In this document: one piece after another, positions 43,376-52,393 of the stretch
Numbering within the stretch: the stretch's first letter is position 1
Layout of the letters: each line of letters starts with the position of its first letter
Origin: Catellatospora citrea
Lineage (GTDB): Bacteria > Actinomycetota > Actinomycetes > Mycobacteriales > Micromonosporaceae
DNA: 64,000 nt
Assembly (NCBI RefSeq): GCF_003610235.1
Contig: NZ_RAPR01000001.1
Span: 62,001-126,000, forward strand
Direction: 5' to 3'
The notes under the pieces: generated by a model
The model's input: the letters and a program-made list of their open reading frames with translations, nothing else
Database searches by the model: none
What the model was told of the DNA's origin: nothing
Program-made: the position numbers and the translations under genes

Positions 43376-46168
43376 ATGGGGGCGTCGGCGGTAGGCACCC
43401 GGTCCGGACTTCGCGGGCGAAGCCACGAACTGGCCAGGCTCGACCAGGCGCTCGCCGACGCGCGAGCGGGCGTGAGCGCCGTGCTGGTGCTGCGTGGCGA
43501 GCCGGGTATCGGCAAGACCGCGCTGCTGGAATACGCGGCAGCGCACGCGGACGGCTTCCGCACGACCGGTGTCATGGGAGTCGAGTCGGAGATGACGCTG
43601 CCCTATGCCAGCCTCCATCAGCTCTGCGCACCCTTGCTCGGCAAACTGCCGCTGCTGCCCGAACCACAGCGCGACGCGCTCTCGGCCGCCCTGGGTCTGC
43701 GCCAAGGTCCGCCGCCGAGCCGCTTCCTGGTCGGCCTGGCCACGCTCAGCCTGCTGACCCAGGCAGCCGAGGAACGGCCGCTCGCGTGCCTCGTCGACGA
43801 CGCCCAATGCTTCGACGAGGAGTCGCTGCAGGCGATCGCCTTCGTCGCCCGGCGGCTGACCGCCGAGCCCATCGCGATGATCTTCACGCTGCGCTCCCCG
43901 GGTGGCGACGAGCTGACGGATCTACCCGGCATGACACTCGGCGGTCTGAACGACACCGACGCCCGCGCTGTGCTCGCCTCAGCCGTGCCCGTCGCCCTGG
44001 ACCCCCGGACATCCGACCGCATCGTCGCCGAAGCACACGGCAACCCCATGGCACTGCTCCTGTTGCCGCGCCTGTTCTCACCCGCCGACCTGGCAGGACC
44101 CTGGCCGACCGGCCGACGCCCCGTGACCGACACCATCGAAAGTGCGTTCCACCTGCGCTTCCAGCAACTCCCACCGGACAGCAGGCGCCTGCTGCTGACC
44201 GCCGCGGCCGATCCCACCGCCGACGTGGACCTGCTGTGGCGCGCCGCCGAACGGCAACACATCCCGACCGGGGCGGCCGCGCCCGCCGAAGCCGCCGGGC
44301 TCGTCGAGTTCGACACCACCGTGCGGTTCCAGCACCCGCTGGCACGATCGGCCATCTACCAGAGGGCACCGGCGCCGGACCGCCGCGCCGCGCACCAGGC
44401 GCTCGCCGAAGCCACCGACCCGCATACCGACCCCGACCGCAAAGCGTGGCACCAGGCCCAGGCCGCGGCCCGCCCCGACGAGAACCTGGCCGCGACGCTC
44501 GAAGACTGCGCCGTCCGCGCCCAGGGCAGAGGAGGAGCCGCCGCTGCCGCGGCATTCCTGCGCCGATCCACCCAGCTCACGCCGGACCCGGCGCGGCGCG
44601 CCGACAGAGCGCTGGCCGCAGCCCAGGCCGGCATCGACGCCGGCAGTCTCAGCCAGGCCCACGACATGCTGGCCGCGGCCGCCGCCGGCCCCCAGGACGA
44701 CGCACGACAGGCCCGGCTCGACCGGTTGCATGCCCGGCTGGCCTTCACCCAACGGCGCGGCACCGACGCACCCCGGCTGCTGCTCGACGCCGCCCGCAGA
44801 CTCGCCCCGCTCGACGCCCTGCTCGCCCGCGACACGCTGCTGGAAGCCTTCGGCGCGGCGCTGTACGCCGGGCGGCTGCACACCGGCCCCGACCAGCCGG
44901 AGATCGCCCGCGCCGTACGATCCGCGCCACCGGCCCCTTCGCCGCCGCGCTCGGTCGACGTCCTGCTCGACGCCCTCACCGACCTGACCCTCGACGGCTA
45001 CCCCGCCGCCGCCGACCGACTGCGCCAGGCGATGCACACCGTTCAGCGCGAGCAGCGTTCCGCGACGCCCGGAGCGGACCAGCGGTGGATGTGGCTGGCC
45101 TGCCCGGTGACACCCGAACCGCTGGCGCCGGAGCTGTGGGACGACGAAGCATGGCACGAACTGGCCACCGGCGCGGTCACCCTCGCCCGCGACGCGGGCG
45201 CGCTCGGCGTCCTGCCGATGGCGCTGAGCTACGACGCCTGCTACCGCATCCATGCCGGCGACCTCGCCACTGCCGCGTCCCTGTCCGAGGAGGCGGCCGC
45301 GATCTCGACCGCCATCGGCAGCGCACCGATGGTGTACGCGTCGCTGCTGCTCGCCGCCTGGCAAGGCCGGGAATCCCAGGCCCGCAGGCTCGTCGACGCC
45401 GCCCGCACCGAAGCGCTCACCCGCGGCGAAGGGCGCGCGCTGTCCATCGCCGACTACGCCACCGCCGTGCTCTACAACGGCCTCGGCCGATACGACGCGG
45501 CGCTCACCGCCGCGACCCAGGCCTGCCAGTACGACGACCTGGGACTGCTCGGCTGGGCGCTCGTCGAACTGATCGAGGCCGCCACCCGCAGCGGGCAGCC
45601 CCGGACGGCCGCGGCCGCACTCGACAGGCTCACCGAACGAACCCAGACCGCCGCCACCCCCTGGGCCCTCGGCATCGAGGCCCGCTCACGGGCGCTCATG
45701 AGCAGCGGGGACGAGGCCGACAACCACTACCGCCAATCGATCAAGCACCTGAGCCGGTGCCGGATCACCGTCGACCTCGCCCGTGCCCGGCTGCTGTACG
45801 GCGAGTGGCTGCGCCGCCAACAGCGCCGAGGACAGAGCCGCGAGCAGCTGCGCTCGGCCCACGAAACGCTGAGCCGGATCGGCGCGGATGCCTTCGCCGA
45901 ACGCGCTCGCCACGAACTGCTGGCGACCGGCGAGACCGTGCGCAAGCGCGACACCTCCGCCATCAGTGAACTCACCGGCCAGGAGGCACAGATCGCCCGG
46001 CTGGCCCGGGAAGGGCGCACGAACCTGGAGATAGCGGCCCACCTGTTCATCAGCCCGCGAACAGTCGAGTGGCACCTGAGCAAGGTCTTCACCAAACTCG
46101 GCATAACCTCACGCAAGCAACTGCGCGCGGCGTTCTCCTCGTCGGCACCTCCGCTGTCGACGGCGTGA
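43376..46168 (+). CDS. LAL-family LuxR transcriptional regulator (ATPase)
   Basis: 930 residues; ATG 43376 is the in-frame start behind GGGAGGA. An AAA/STAND ATPase comes first: Walker A GEPGIGKTALLE (about residues 43-54) and Walker B-like ACLVDDAQCFDEESL. A long helical TPR-like middle follows, then a C-terminal LuxR HTH (LTGQEAQIARLAREGRTNLEIAAHLFISPRTVEWHLSKVFTKLGITSRKQL). Large ATP-binding LuxR proteins usually activate neighbouring catabolic or antibiotic genes; its closest neighbours are the epoxide hydrolase (divergent) and the multicopper oxidase. Confidence 0.93.
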   Translation: MGASAVGTRSGLRGRSHELARLDQALADARAGVSAVLVLRGEPGIGKTALLEYAAAHADGFRTTGVMGVESEMTLPYASLHQLCAPLLGKLPLLPEPQRDALSAALGLRQGPPPSRFLVGLATLSLLTQAAEERPLACLVDDAQCFDEESLQAIAFVARRLTAEPIAMIFTLRSPGGDELTDLPGMTLGGLNDTDARAVLASAVPVALDPRTSDRIVAEAHGNPMALLLLPRLFSPADLAGPWPTGRRPVTDTIESAFHLRFQQLPPDSRRLLLTAAADPTADVDLLWRAAERQHIPTGAAAPAEAAGLVEFDTTVRFQHPLARSAIYQRAPAPDRRAAHQALAEATDPHTDPDRKAWHQAQAAARPDENLAATLEDCAVRAQGRGGAAAAAAFLRRSTQLTPDPARRADRALAAAQAGIDAGSLSQAHDMLAAAAAGPQDDARQARLDRLHARLAFTQRRGTDAPRLLLDAARRLAPLDALLARDTLLEAFGAALYAGRLHTGPDQPEIARAVRSAPPAPSPPRSVDVLLDALTDLTLDGYPAAADRLRQAMHTVQREQRSATPGADQRWMWLACPVTPEPLAPELWDDEAWHELATGAVTLARDAGALGVLPMALSYDACYRIHAGDLATAASLSEEAAAISTAIGSAPMVYASLLLAAWQGRESQARRLVDAARTEALTRGEGRALSIADYATAVLYNGLGRYDAALTAATQACQYDDLGLLGWALVELIEAATRSGQPRTAAAALDRLTERTQTAATPWALGIEARSRALMSSGDEADNHYRQSIKHLSRCRITVDLARARLLYGEWLRRQQRRGQSREQLRSAHETLSRIGADAFAERARHELLATGETVRKRDTSAISELTGQEAQIARLAREGRTNLEIAAHLFISPRTVEWHLSKVFTKLGITSRKQLRAAFSSSAPPLSTA

Positions 46169-46279
46169 AACGCTTTGGCCTGATCTGGCCCACTTTCCGT
46201 GATGCGCTTTGTCACGCAGAAGGGCTGCTCGCCGCTCATGTCCCCGACAGGCTCGCCCCGCTGTGCTGTACTCCAGGCC

Positions 46280-46924
46280 ATGGATCGCCGCCACAGAATC
46301 ATCGCAGCCGGGCTGGCCATAGCCGTCGCTGGCGCCGTGGGCGTCCTGCTCAAAGTCCAGCGCGATCGGGAGTGGGTGCACGGGGGCGATGATGTCGACG
46401 TCGCCGTCGGCCTCCGTTTAGCCGATCATGAAACCTTCGACGCGACCGTCGTCATGTTGGGCGGCCCGAGCAAACACGACACCGGTGCGCCGCCTGGCTC
46501 GCAGGCGCTGGTGGTGCGGGCGAGCTGGAGCGAAGCTCCGAGCGACAGCGGCCATCACTACGCCTTGATCGCGCTGGACAAGAGAGTTTCCCCGCCTCGG
46601 CTGCTGAGCGCCAATGGGGCATGGGTGGCGGGAGACGCACCGGAGGGCACGGGCTCCCATTGGTCCAGCGCCTACACCGAGCTTGCCGAACACTACGACT
46701 GGCTGGCCAAGACTGCCATGGTCACCGACGAGCGCGGTGTCACCTTTCCCGGCTCGGCGATAACCGCGCCGGCCCTGTCATCGGGAACCCTTGTCGCGAC
46801 CTGGTTCACGGACACGGCAGACGGGCGGCCACCGCTGACCGACCCGTCGGCCGAAGTCATCATCGCGCTGGTGTACGTCGATGACGACGGCGACGTTCGC
46901 TGGGCGAAGCGCATCTTCGGATAG
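46280..46924 (+). CDS. Membrane-anchored protein of unknown function
   Basis: 214 residues from ATG 46280 (MDRRHRIIAAGLAIAVAGAVGVLL); an earlier in-frame ATG at 46199 would add an implausible polar lead. One N-terminal helix, then an exported beta-rich domain (AVGLRLADHETFDATVVMLGG, GSQALVVRASWSEAP, YALIALDKRVSPPRLLSANGAW). No Cys in the exported part. No family recognised. GC content is somewhat below that of its neighbours. Confidence 0.6.
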   Translation: MDRRHRIIAAGLAIAVAGAVGVLLKVQRDREWVHGGDDVDVAVGLRLADHETFDATVVMLGGPSKHDTGAPPGSQALVVRASWSEAPSDSGHHYALIALDKRVSPPRLLSANGAWVAGDAPEGTGSHWSSAYTELAEHYDWLAKTAMVTDERGVTFPGSAITAPALSSGTLVATWFTDTADGRPPLTDPSAEVIIALVYVDDDGDVRWAKRIFG

Positions 46925-46983
46925 GTTGCCGACGGAACCCCCGGCGACTCGACGTGCGTCAATCGTTGATCGGGCTGCGCCGC

Positions 46984-47562
46984 CTACCGCTTCCGGCCAA
47001 GGTCCAGGATTAGGGCGTCATAGGTCGGAGCATCGTCAAAAGGCTTCAACTGGCCGATCCGATACCAGCCCCAGTTGGCGTACGCAGCGGATGCCGGGAC
47101 GTTCTCTGGCTGCACCAGCAGAGTGGCGCGTGACTCGGTTCGGGACGCCATCAGTGCGTCGTGCAGGGCTTTGGCCATGCCGTGCCGGCGCGTGGCCTGG
47201 CGGACCATGATGTAGTTCAGCGCGAAGGTACGGGTGCCGTCTTCGACCAGCAGGCCGGCGTCGACCTCGTTCAGCAGGCCCCGCCACCAGGCGGACCCGG
47301 CGGGCAGGGTGTAACCGAGTGCGTAACCGACCAGTCGATCATGCAGGCGGCCCGTGACCAGCTGGAATCCGTCGCGAACGGCATAGACCTCCAGGCGCTG
47401 CCAGTACCGGTCCTCGGCGAAGAACGGGTTGGTGATCTTGTCCGCGTATGCATCTCGATAGACGTCCAGCAGCTCTTCGCGCAGTTCAGGCAGGTCCGCC
47501 GCGTTGTGGTGCCCGGTCACGAGGTCTGTTGCGGTGATCGTCACGGCTGGCTCCTTCGTCAT
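46984..47562 (-). CDS. GNAT N-acetyltransferase
   Basis: 192 residues. Blocks: ELREELLDVYRDAYADKITNPFFAEDRYWQRLEVYAVRDGFQLVTGRLHDRLVGYALGY, TFALNYIMVRQATRRHGMAKALHDALMAS (acetyl-CoA loop TRRHGMA) and TLLVQPENVPASAAYANWGWYRIG. The start overlaps the stop of the XRE-TPR regulator (ATGA), so the two are translationally coupled. This form of GNAT is often found next to XRE-TPR regulators in actinomycetes. Substrate unknown. Confidence 0.9.
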   Translation of the reverse strand: MTKEPAVTITATDLVTGHHNAADLPELREELLDVYRDAYADKITNPFFAEDRYWQRLEVYAVRDGFQLVTGRLHDRLVGYALGYTLPAGSAWWRGLLNEVDAGLLVEDGTRTFALNYIMVRQATRRHGMAKALHDALMASRTESRATLLVQPENVPASAAYANWGWYRIGQLKPFDDAPTYDALILDLGRKR

Positions 47563-48800
47563 CGGCTGGTGGCCGGGATGTACCGGTCCATGAAGCGCTC
47601 CGCCTCAGCATCGCCAGGATGGTGTGCCATGCGCTGGGCGACATCCTGGAGTTCGGCGTTGACAACCCAACTGGCAACTTCGCCACTGAGGTCGTCCAGC
47701 GCCTCGTTCGCGGAGAGCGCTCCGCCTACGATGTCGCCGCGGTCGAGTCGGGTTCGGGCCAGTCGGACCCGGTACAGCGCGCGGTTACGGGCGAAACCGA
47801 CGTTATGGGCGGCGACAGCCTGCTCCAGCAGGGGCTCTGCCCGCGCTGTATCTCCGAGGAGCATCGCGGTAGTGGCTTCGATGGCGTCGAGCTCGGCGGG
47901 GCTGACGAAGGCGCACCAGTCGTCGCCCTCCTGGTGGGACTTGTCGAGACGGCGCCGCGCGAGCGTGGTCGCCTTGGCCGACTCGCCGCGGTCGCCGGCG
48001 ATGGCGTGAGCTGTCGCCTGCCGGATGAGCGGAACGACGGCGATGCGCCCTGTCGGGTCGTAGCTTTGTGCGATCCGTTCGGCGGCGTCGGCGTAGCGCA
48101 GCGCCTGACGGGGCATGCGCAGAAAGGTGCTCTGGAATGCGAGGTTCACCAGCGCGTGCACTTCGATGCCGTGGTTTGACGCCTGCCTGGCGAGCGCGAG
48201 GGCTTCGTTGTAGCAGGAACGGGCGATGTCTTGACGGCCGGAGTCGAAGGCCAGCCAACCGGCGCACATCTGGGCACGGCCCGTGGCGGCGAGGATCTGA
48301 TCGCCGACCGCTGCGCTGAAGGTGCCCTGCTCCAGGATCGTGTAGCCCTCCCGCGCGATGCCCGCAGCCGCCTGCCAGAGACTCTCGCCCCCGTGCTGAT
48401 GGCCCAAAACGCGAAGTCGTGTCACGGCCCGGTGCAGACGCTGTGCGTCTGCTGCACCGACACGGCCGACGGCCACTAGTTCGTCGTCCGCGCCGCCCAG
48501 GCTCGCCACCGCAACAGCCAGCGGGGCTGTCACGAACGTACGTCGCCTCATGGAATCCGACGTTACCGCTGCACGTTCGGCTACGGCACGCTGAACCTGC
48601 GCCAGGCCGATCAAAGACCCACCGGCTTGCAGCGCAGCGTCGACCGCGCTGGCGATCGCTTCGGATGCCGGTCGCTGGTCGCGTTCGATCCGGCTGAGGT
48701 GTCCCTTGTCGATGTGGGACTCCTCGCTGAGCCGCCGCAGCGACCAGCCGCGGGCCTGCCGCATCCGCCTCAGGTTCTCGCCGAACGTCTCCTCAGGCAT
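47559..48800 (-). CDS. XRE-family regulator with TPR-like C-terminal domain
   Basis: 413 residues. The HTH is at about 5-60: FGENLRRMRQARGWSLRRLSEESHIDKGHLSRIERDQRPAS. The rest is a helical-repeat array with ARSCYNEALALARQASNHGIEVHALVNLAFQSTFL and similar units, resembling the TPR domains of peptide-sensing regulators and of NsdA/BldD-linked actinomycete proteins. No membrane segment. Coupled to the GNAT gene. An inverted repeat lies in the 177-bp gap towards the divergent small-gene cluster. Confidence 0.9.
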   Translation of the reverse strand: MPEETFGENLRRMRQARGWSLRRLSEESHIDKGHLSRIERDQRPASEAIASAVDAALQAGGSLIGLAQVQRAVAERAAVTSDSMRRRTFVTAPLAVAVASLGGADDELVAVGRVGAADAQRLHRAVTRLRVLGHQHGGESLWQAAAGIAREGYTILEQGTFSAAVGDQILAATGRAQMCAGWLAFDSGRQDIARSCYNEALALARQASNHGIEVHALVNLAFQSTFLRMPRQALRYADAAERIAQSYDPTGRIAVVPLIRQATAHAIAGDRGESAKATTLARRRLDKSHQEGDDWCAFVSPAELDAIEATTAMLLGDTARAEPLLEQAVAAHNVGFARNRALYRVRLARTRLDRGDIVGGALSANEALDDLSGEVASWVVNAELQDVAQRMAHHPGDAEAERFMDRYIPATSR

Positions 48801-48905
48801 GGCGGTCCCATCGACAGCGGCCGGGCGGGTTGCCAGATCCCTTCGCCAACCGGCAACACCTGCATTGATCGTCTCTGGTCAGTAACGCTGGTCCCAGCGC
48901 GGGGG

Positions 48906-48935
48906 CGGAGGTGATCACGGACCCATCCACCTCCG
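48906..48935. promoter_or_regulatory. Inverted repeat in the XRE-TPR divergent promoter region
   Basis: CGGAGGTG-N14-CACCTCCG lies between the XRE-TPR regulator (start 48800) and the divergent cluster (start 48978). Position fits an operator for the regulator; no consensus is known to me. Confidence 0.45.
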
Positions 48936-48977
48936 TCACAAGTTCGACCATAAGACTTAAGGAGAGGGGCATCAACG

Positions 48978-49394
48978 ATGGCCGCCACAGGAAGTTTGCT
49001 TGCCCGGCACAGCCCGATCCGAGCCGCGATATACAGCCACATGCTCGCAAATCCGACTCGCGACTGGACGGTATGTGGGTTGCGCGACGAACTAGCCGAG
49101 GCCGGCGTGTCCGCCGATTCGGCCAGCGCAACGCTCTACCTCCTGTTGGACGCACGAATCGTGGACTTGGTCCAGGGCCAGTGGCGCTTCACCGTCCGGC
49201 TTACGGACGGTTCCGACGAGACCTTGCGGCGGTTGTCACAGAACTGGCCCATACCCGCTCCGGTGGCCGAGCCTTCGGCCGCAGCGATCGCCGCGAAGAA
49301 CAAGGAGTTGGGCTTGGCACAGGCGCCCGCCTGGCATGAGCAGCCGACCGGTTTCTTCCGCGGCGTCATCGCCGGGCTCAGGGCGCTTCAATGA
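48978..49394 (+). CDS. Small winged-helix-like protein
   Basis: 138 residues. An AAGGAGAGG lies about 11 bases before the ATG. Residues about 8-75 (ARHSPIRAAIYSHMLANPTRDWTVCGLRDELAEAGVSADSASATLYLLLDARIVDLVQGQWRFTV) have the helix-helix-wing pattern of MarR/PadR-like winged helices, including the LxDxxIVDLVxGxWRF wing. The tail is Ala/Pro-rich. It could be DNA-binding. It overlaps the next gene by four bases. Confidence 0.65.
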   Translation: MAATGSLLARHSPIRAAIYSHMLANPTRDWTVCGLRDELAEAGVSADSASATLYLLLDARIVDLVQGQWRFTVRLTDGSDETLRRLSQNWPIPAPVAEPSAAAIAAKNKELGLAQAPAWHEQPTGFFRGVIAGLRALQ

Positions 49395-49609
49395 CGGGCT
49401 CGCCTACCAACTGGGTGATCGCCGACGGGTCGACAGTGAGCGTCGGTCACCACGTCCGGCTCGACATCGCCCCAGGTTCGACCGGTGAGATCCTCGGCGT
49501 CAGCGACGACAACGGACTGCCCGAGGTCCGGATCACCGCCGGCCCCGGCGTCGGGGGGACGATCCACCCGTGGCCCGGCCAGATGCTCGGCCGGATCCAC
49601 AACCAGTGA
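49391..49609 (+). CDS. Small beta-rich protein (SH3-like) of unknown function
   Basis: 72 residues; the ATGA overlap with the preceding stop indicates coupling. The composition (STVSVGHHVRLDIAPGSTGEILGVSDDNGLPEVRITAGPGVGGTIHPWPGQMLGRI) suggests an SH3/KOW-like barrel. No signal peptide. Function unknown. Confidence 0.6.
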   Translation: MTGSPTNWVIADGSTVSVGHHVRLDIAPGSTGEILGVSDDNGLPEVRITAGPGVGGTIHPWPGQMLGRIHNQ

Positions 49610-49715
49610 GTACCGGCACCATCGATCAACCCGATAGATGCACTGCGGGGAAGGGCTGCCGCTTGGCCACGTCGCCCTTCCCCTCCGTAACCACCCACCC
49701 GAAGTGGAGGTCACG

Positions 49716-50171
49716 ATGACCAGGCTACTCGACAAGACCAGGCGCACGGCCATCAGCGACGAGCTGGCAGCGCTGCTGGTCAAGGACGTTCGGAAGAAGT
49801 TCCCGGAGTGGAGCGACGAATTCGGCCGCCGGGGCGTTGACCAGATGGTCGGCTTCCTGGCTGCCTGCGCCCTCTCCCCGGAGCCGCTGGGACCGTCGAT
49901 GCTCGTCGACGAGTTCTGGCACGCCTTCATCGCCCGGACGGTGGACTACACCGCGTTCTGCGGCCAGTTCGCGGGCCGGTACATCCACCACATCCCGGAG
50001 GACGAACGCGAGCACGACCCGCGCCCGCCCGGCAAGGACGCCACCATGCGGGCGCGCACCATCGGCGCCATCACGGCGGCCGGCTATGACGTCGATCCGG
50101 CGTTCTGGCCTGAGCTGGGCGCGGCCGACTGCACGCAGTGCCACGCGGGCTGCCACGACAGCCCCAAGTAA
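49716..50171 (+). CDS. GRDP-like domain protein with CxxCHxxCH tail
   Basis: 151 residues from ATG 49716, with TGGAGG five bases upstream. The core LVDEFWHAFIARTVDYTAFCGQFAGRYIHHIP has the D..WH...T..Y..FC...G..IHH pattern of glycine-rich-domain (DUF1399/GRDP)-like proteins. It ends ADCTQCHAGCHDSPK, where CxxCHxxCH could bind zinc, haem or an iron centre. I recall similar proteins in many actinomycetes without an assigned role. Probably cotranscribed with the methyltransferase 19 bp downstream. Confidence 0.75.
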   Translation: MTRLLDKTRRTAISDELAALLVKDVRKKFPEWSDEFGRRGVDQMVGFLAACALSPEPLGPSMLVDEFWHAFIARTVDYTAFCGQFAGRYIHHIPEDEREHDPRPPGKDATMRARTIGAITAAGYDVDPAFWPELGAADCTQCHAGCHDSPK

Positions 50172-50190
50172 CGGATGAAAGGCTGGGGTC

Positions 50191-50796
50191 ATGGCTGGAA
50201 GCTGGGATCAGTACGCCCAGGCTCGCACGCCGAGGCGGGCGCACAACGCCGCCGGAGCGAGCACCTGGTTCAACTGGACACAGTATCCCGACCATGGCCC
50301 CGGCCTCGAAGTACTCAACCCGTCGCCCGGTGCCCATGTCCTCGACCTGGGCTGCGGCAAGGGCGGCAACCTGGCACACGTCTACGCGCAGGGGCACCGC
50401 GGGGTCGGTGTCGACGTCTCGGCTCTTCAGGTGGCGCACGCGCGAACCCGATGGCCTCACCTCGCGGTCGTGCTCGGCGACGCGGTGGCCTACCTGGACG
50501 AGGGCGAGGAGCCCTTCGACGCCGCCTACTCCGTATTCGGCGCACACTGGTTCACCGACCCCGACCTTCTCCTCCCCGCAGTCCACCGCAGGCTGCGGGG
50601 CGTGCTCGCCTTCTCCTACGCCCCCCTGAACATGCTCTCAACCATTCCCCGCTGGGATCTGGAACCCGACGAGTGGGGCGAGCTCCTGGACAAGCACGGG
50701 TTCGTCGACATCGAGCACCAGGTGATCGCACCACCGGCCGGTGCCGAAAGCGGCCGGCCAACCACCCTCATGCGCGCTGTACGACCGGAGGAATGA
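50191..50796 (+). CDS. Class I SAM-dependent methyltransferase
   Basis: 201 residues from ATG 50191. Motif I HVLDLGCGKGGNLAHVYAQGHRGVGVDVSALQVAHA with the acidic end of strand 2 (VDVS), followed by VVLGDAVAYLD and FDAAYSVFGAHWFTDPDLLL. Length and motifs match Methyltransf_25/11 small-molecule methyltransferases. Substrate unknown; the linked GRDP-like gene is its closest partner. Confidence 0.88.
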   Translation: MAGSWDQYAQARTPRRAHNAAGASTWFNWTQYPDHGPGLEVLNPSPGAHVLDLGCGKGGNLAHVYAQGHRGVGVDVSALQVAHARTRWPHLAVVLGDAVAYLDEGEEPFDAAYSVFGAHWFTDPDLLLPAVHRRLRGVLAFSYAPLNMLSTIPRWDLEPDEWGELLDKHGFVDIEHQVIAPPAGAESGRPTTLMRAVRPEE

Positions 50797-50977
50797 CCCA
50801 GCTCTCCCGACCCGAACGTCGTCACTGTCCCTCTAGTCCCGCCGGATGGAAGGCCGAGCTGATCGCCGTGTTCCGTGTCCGCGGGTTCGAGGGATGTTGG
50901 GCCGAGCTCCCACGCACGCAACGCGCCTCATCGGGCAATGCCGCGGCCGAGACTACGCAGTTCTGCCAGATCGTTGG

Positions 50978-51787
50978 CTAATCGGTCATGACGGGGATCA
51001 GCAGCCACCGGGCAAAGCAGCCGCCCTCGTCGAGTTTGGTGTACGAGCGTGAGCGCACCTGGTAGAGGGTGCTGGATGCTGGCACAAGAAGGCCGGTGTC
51101 CAGCTCAGGGGACGGCCAGCCATGCTCGGCCGGCACTTCACCCGGCCGGGGGGCGATCAGCTCCATCGAGCCCTCCCCCACACCCTCGCAGGCAGAACTG
51201 AACAGCGCGATGTTGCCACTGGGGACTTCAAGGTCAGCGACGAGATCGTCGGCGTCGAGCGGGTAGGACAGGGCAGCCGCGACGCAGGTGCGGTAGTCCG
51301 AGCCGCCGGCCTGGATGATCGCGATACGGCCGTCGGTCGCGGTGAAGACTTCCATCCAGCTGTCGTCGCGGACCACCCCGTCGCCGAGGAGTGCCGCCGT
51401 GGCAGAGCCGACCGGGATGCTGACTGGCTCCGCCGCCAACGTGGTGACCAGCCGCTCGTAAACCTCGTCGTCGTAGCCGTGCCAATGTTGGCGAAGATCG
51501 CCGTCGATGGCCAGGTGGGGTTCGCCATTGGTCCACAGCCGGCCGATATGCGTCCACGACATAGGCACATCAAAGCAGGCCACGACCCAGCTCTGCATCG
51601 GACGGCAGCCCGGATGCCCGACCGACCTGGCCACGGCACCTTGGACGTCCTGAAGGACCGCCGGTCGCCGCAGGTAACGCAAGTCCCACTCGTGGAAGGC
51701 GTGATACAGGTACGCCTCGACGACCGCCGCAGCGTTTAGCTTGCCGGGCGGGGCGTTATCGGCACATTCGCGTGCGAACGCCTGCAT
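50978..51787 (-). CDS. Hypothetical protein, weakly Imm21-like
   Basis: 269 residues from ATG 51787 (a GTG two codons earlier is in frame). An N-terminal helical part (about 1-70), then RLWTNGEPHLAIDGDLRQHWHGYDDEVYERL...VSIPVGSATAALLGDGVVRDDSWMEVFTATDGRIAIIQAGGSDYR. The GEP-W-G and VGSATAALLGD elements recall the Imm21 family of polymorphic-toxin immunity proteins, but this is weak. Base composition is less GC-rich than average. No toxin is seen alongside. Confidence 0.55.
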   Translation of the reverse strand: MQAFARECADNAPPGKLNAAAVVEAYLYHAFHEWDLRYLRRPAVLQDVQGAVARSVGHPGCRPMQSWVVACFDVPMSWTHIGRLWTNGEPHLAIDGDLRQHWHGYDDEVYERLVTTLAAEPVSIPVGSATAALLGDGVVRDDSWMEVFTATDGRIAIIQAGGSDYRTCVAAALSYPLDADDLVADLEVPSGNIALFSSACEGVGEGSMELIAPRPGEVPAEHGWPSPELDTGLLVPASSTLYQVRSRSYTKLDEGGCFARWLLIPVMTD

Positions 51788-52393
51788 CCGCACCTAGGAC
51801 CCATCCGCTCAAGTCCGCGGACCAGCCACTGTCGCCATCAGGACACGTGGCGGCGATGGGCAGTGCATCTGCTCGACGCCTGACACGGACAGTATCGCAA
51901 ACTCGGTCAATGTCTCCGGCGATGGCAGCCGGATCCGAACTGCGCGAAATGCCGAATACCGCTCTGCCAGCCGAGTCCGGAGAGTCTCCACGCATCGACA
52001 TCCCTCCGTGCCGTCACGATTCGATTACGGGACAGCGCGAAAGAGGGTCGCGTGTTCTCATATGGAGGCCACGGGGAGGCGCAGATTGATGTCATGACCA
52101 AGGACGCACACTGCCGAGCAAAAGTGCACCAAGGGCGCAGCGTTCAGCGCCGCAATACCTGATCGCATACGGTCTTTCCGCGACGCCACGGGCGTGAGCA
52201 CGCCGCACAGGTCGCGGGATATCCGCAGCTCGGCCACCGGGACATCAACCCGTCGATCGGCTCGCTGTCCATTATGGATGGGCTTGCCCGACGACTGACA
52301 GTTGTCTCTGTTCACCACCTCTTGAAGCCGTCACGGCAATCCGTCCTGCGCACCTTCCCCGGGCGCTCACCCCTTCGGATGGAGTCACACAAC
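51788..52393. other. Gene-poor stretch
   Basis: 606 bp without a gene I can support. Several short frames on the minus strand are open (for example 51756-52001 and 51907-52101) but lack an SD, codon bias and a domain. It may be decayed coding DNA. A GTTCACC motif near 52309 lies before the secreted protein. Confidence 0.5.

Noticed and set aside
42913..45969. A >1000-codon plus-strand frame offset from the LAL regulator
   Set aside because: Its product is an Arg/Pro-rich low-complexity string; the overlapping frame has Walker A and LuxR HTH motifs.
51756..52001. Small minus-strand gene
   Set aside because: No SD, no conserved pattern, overlaps the 5' end of the better-supported hypothetical gene.
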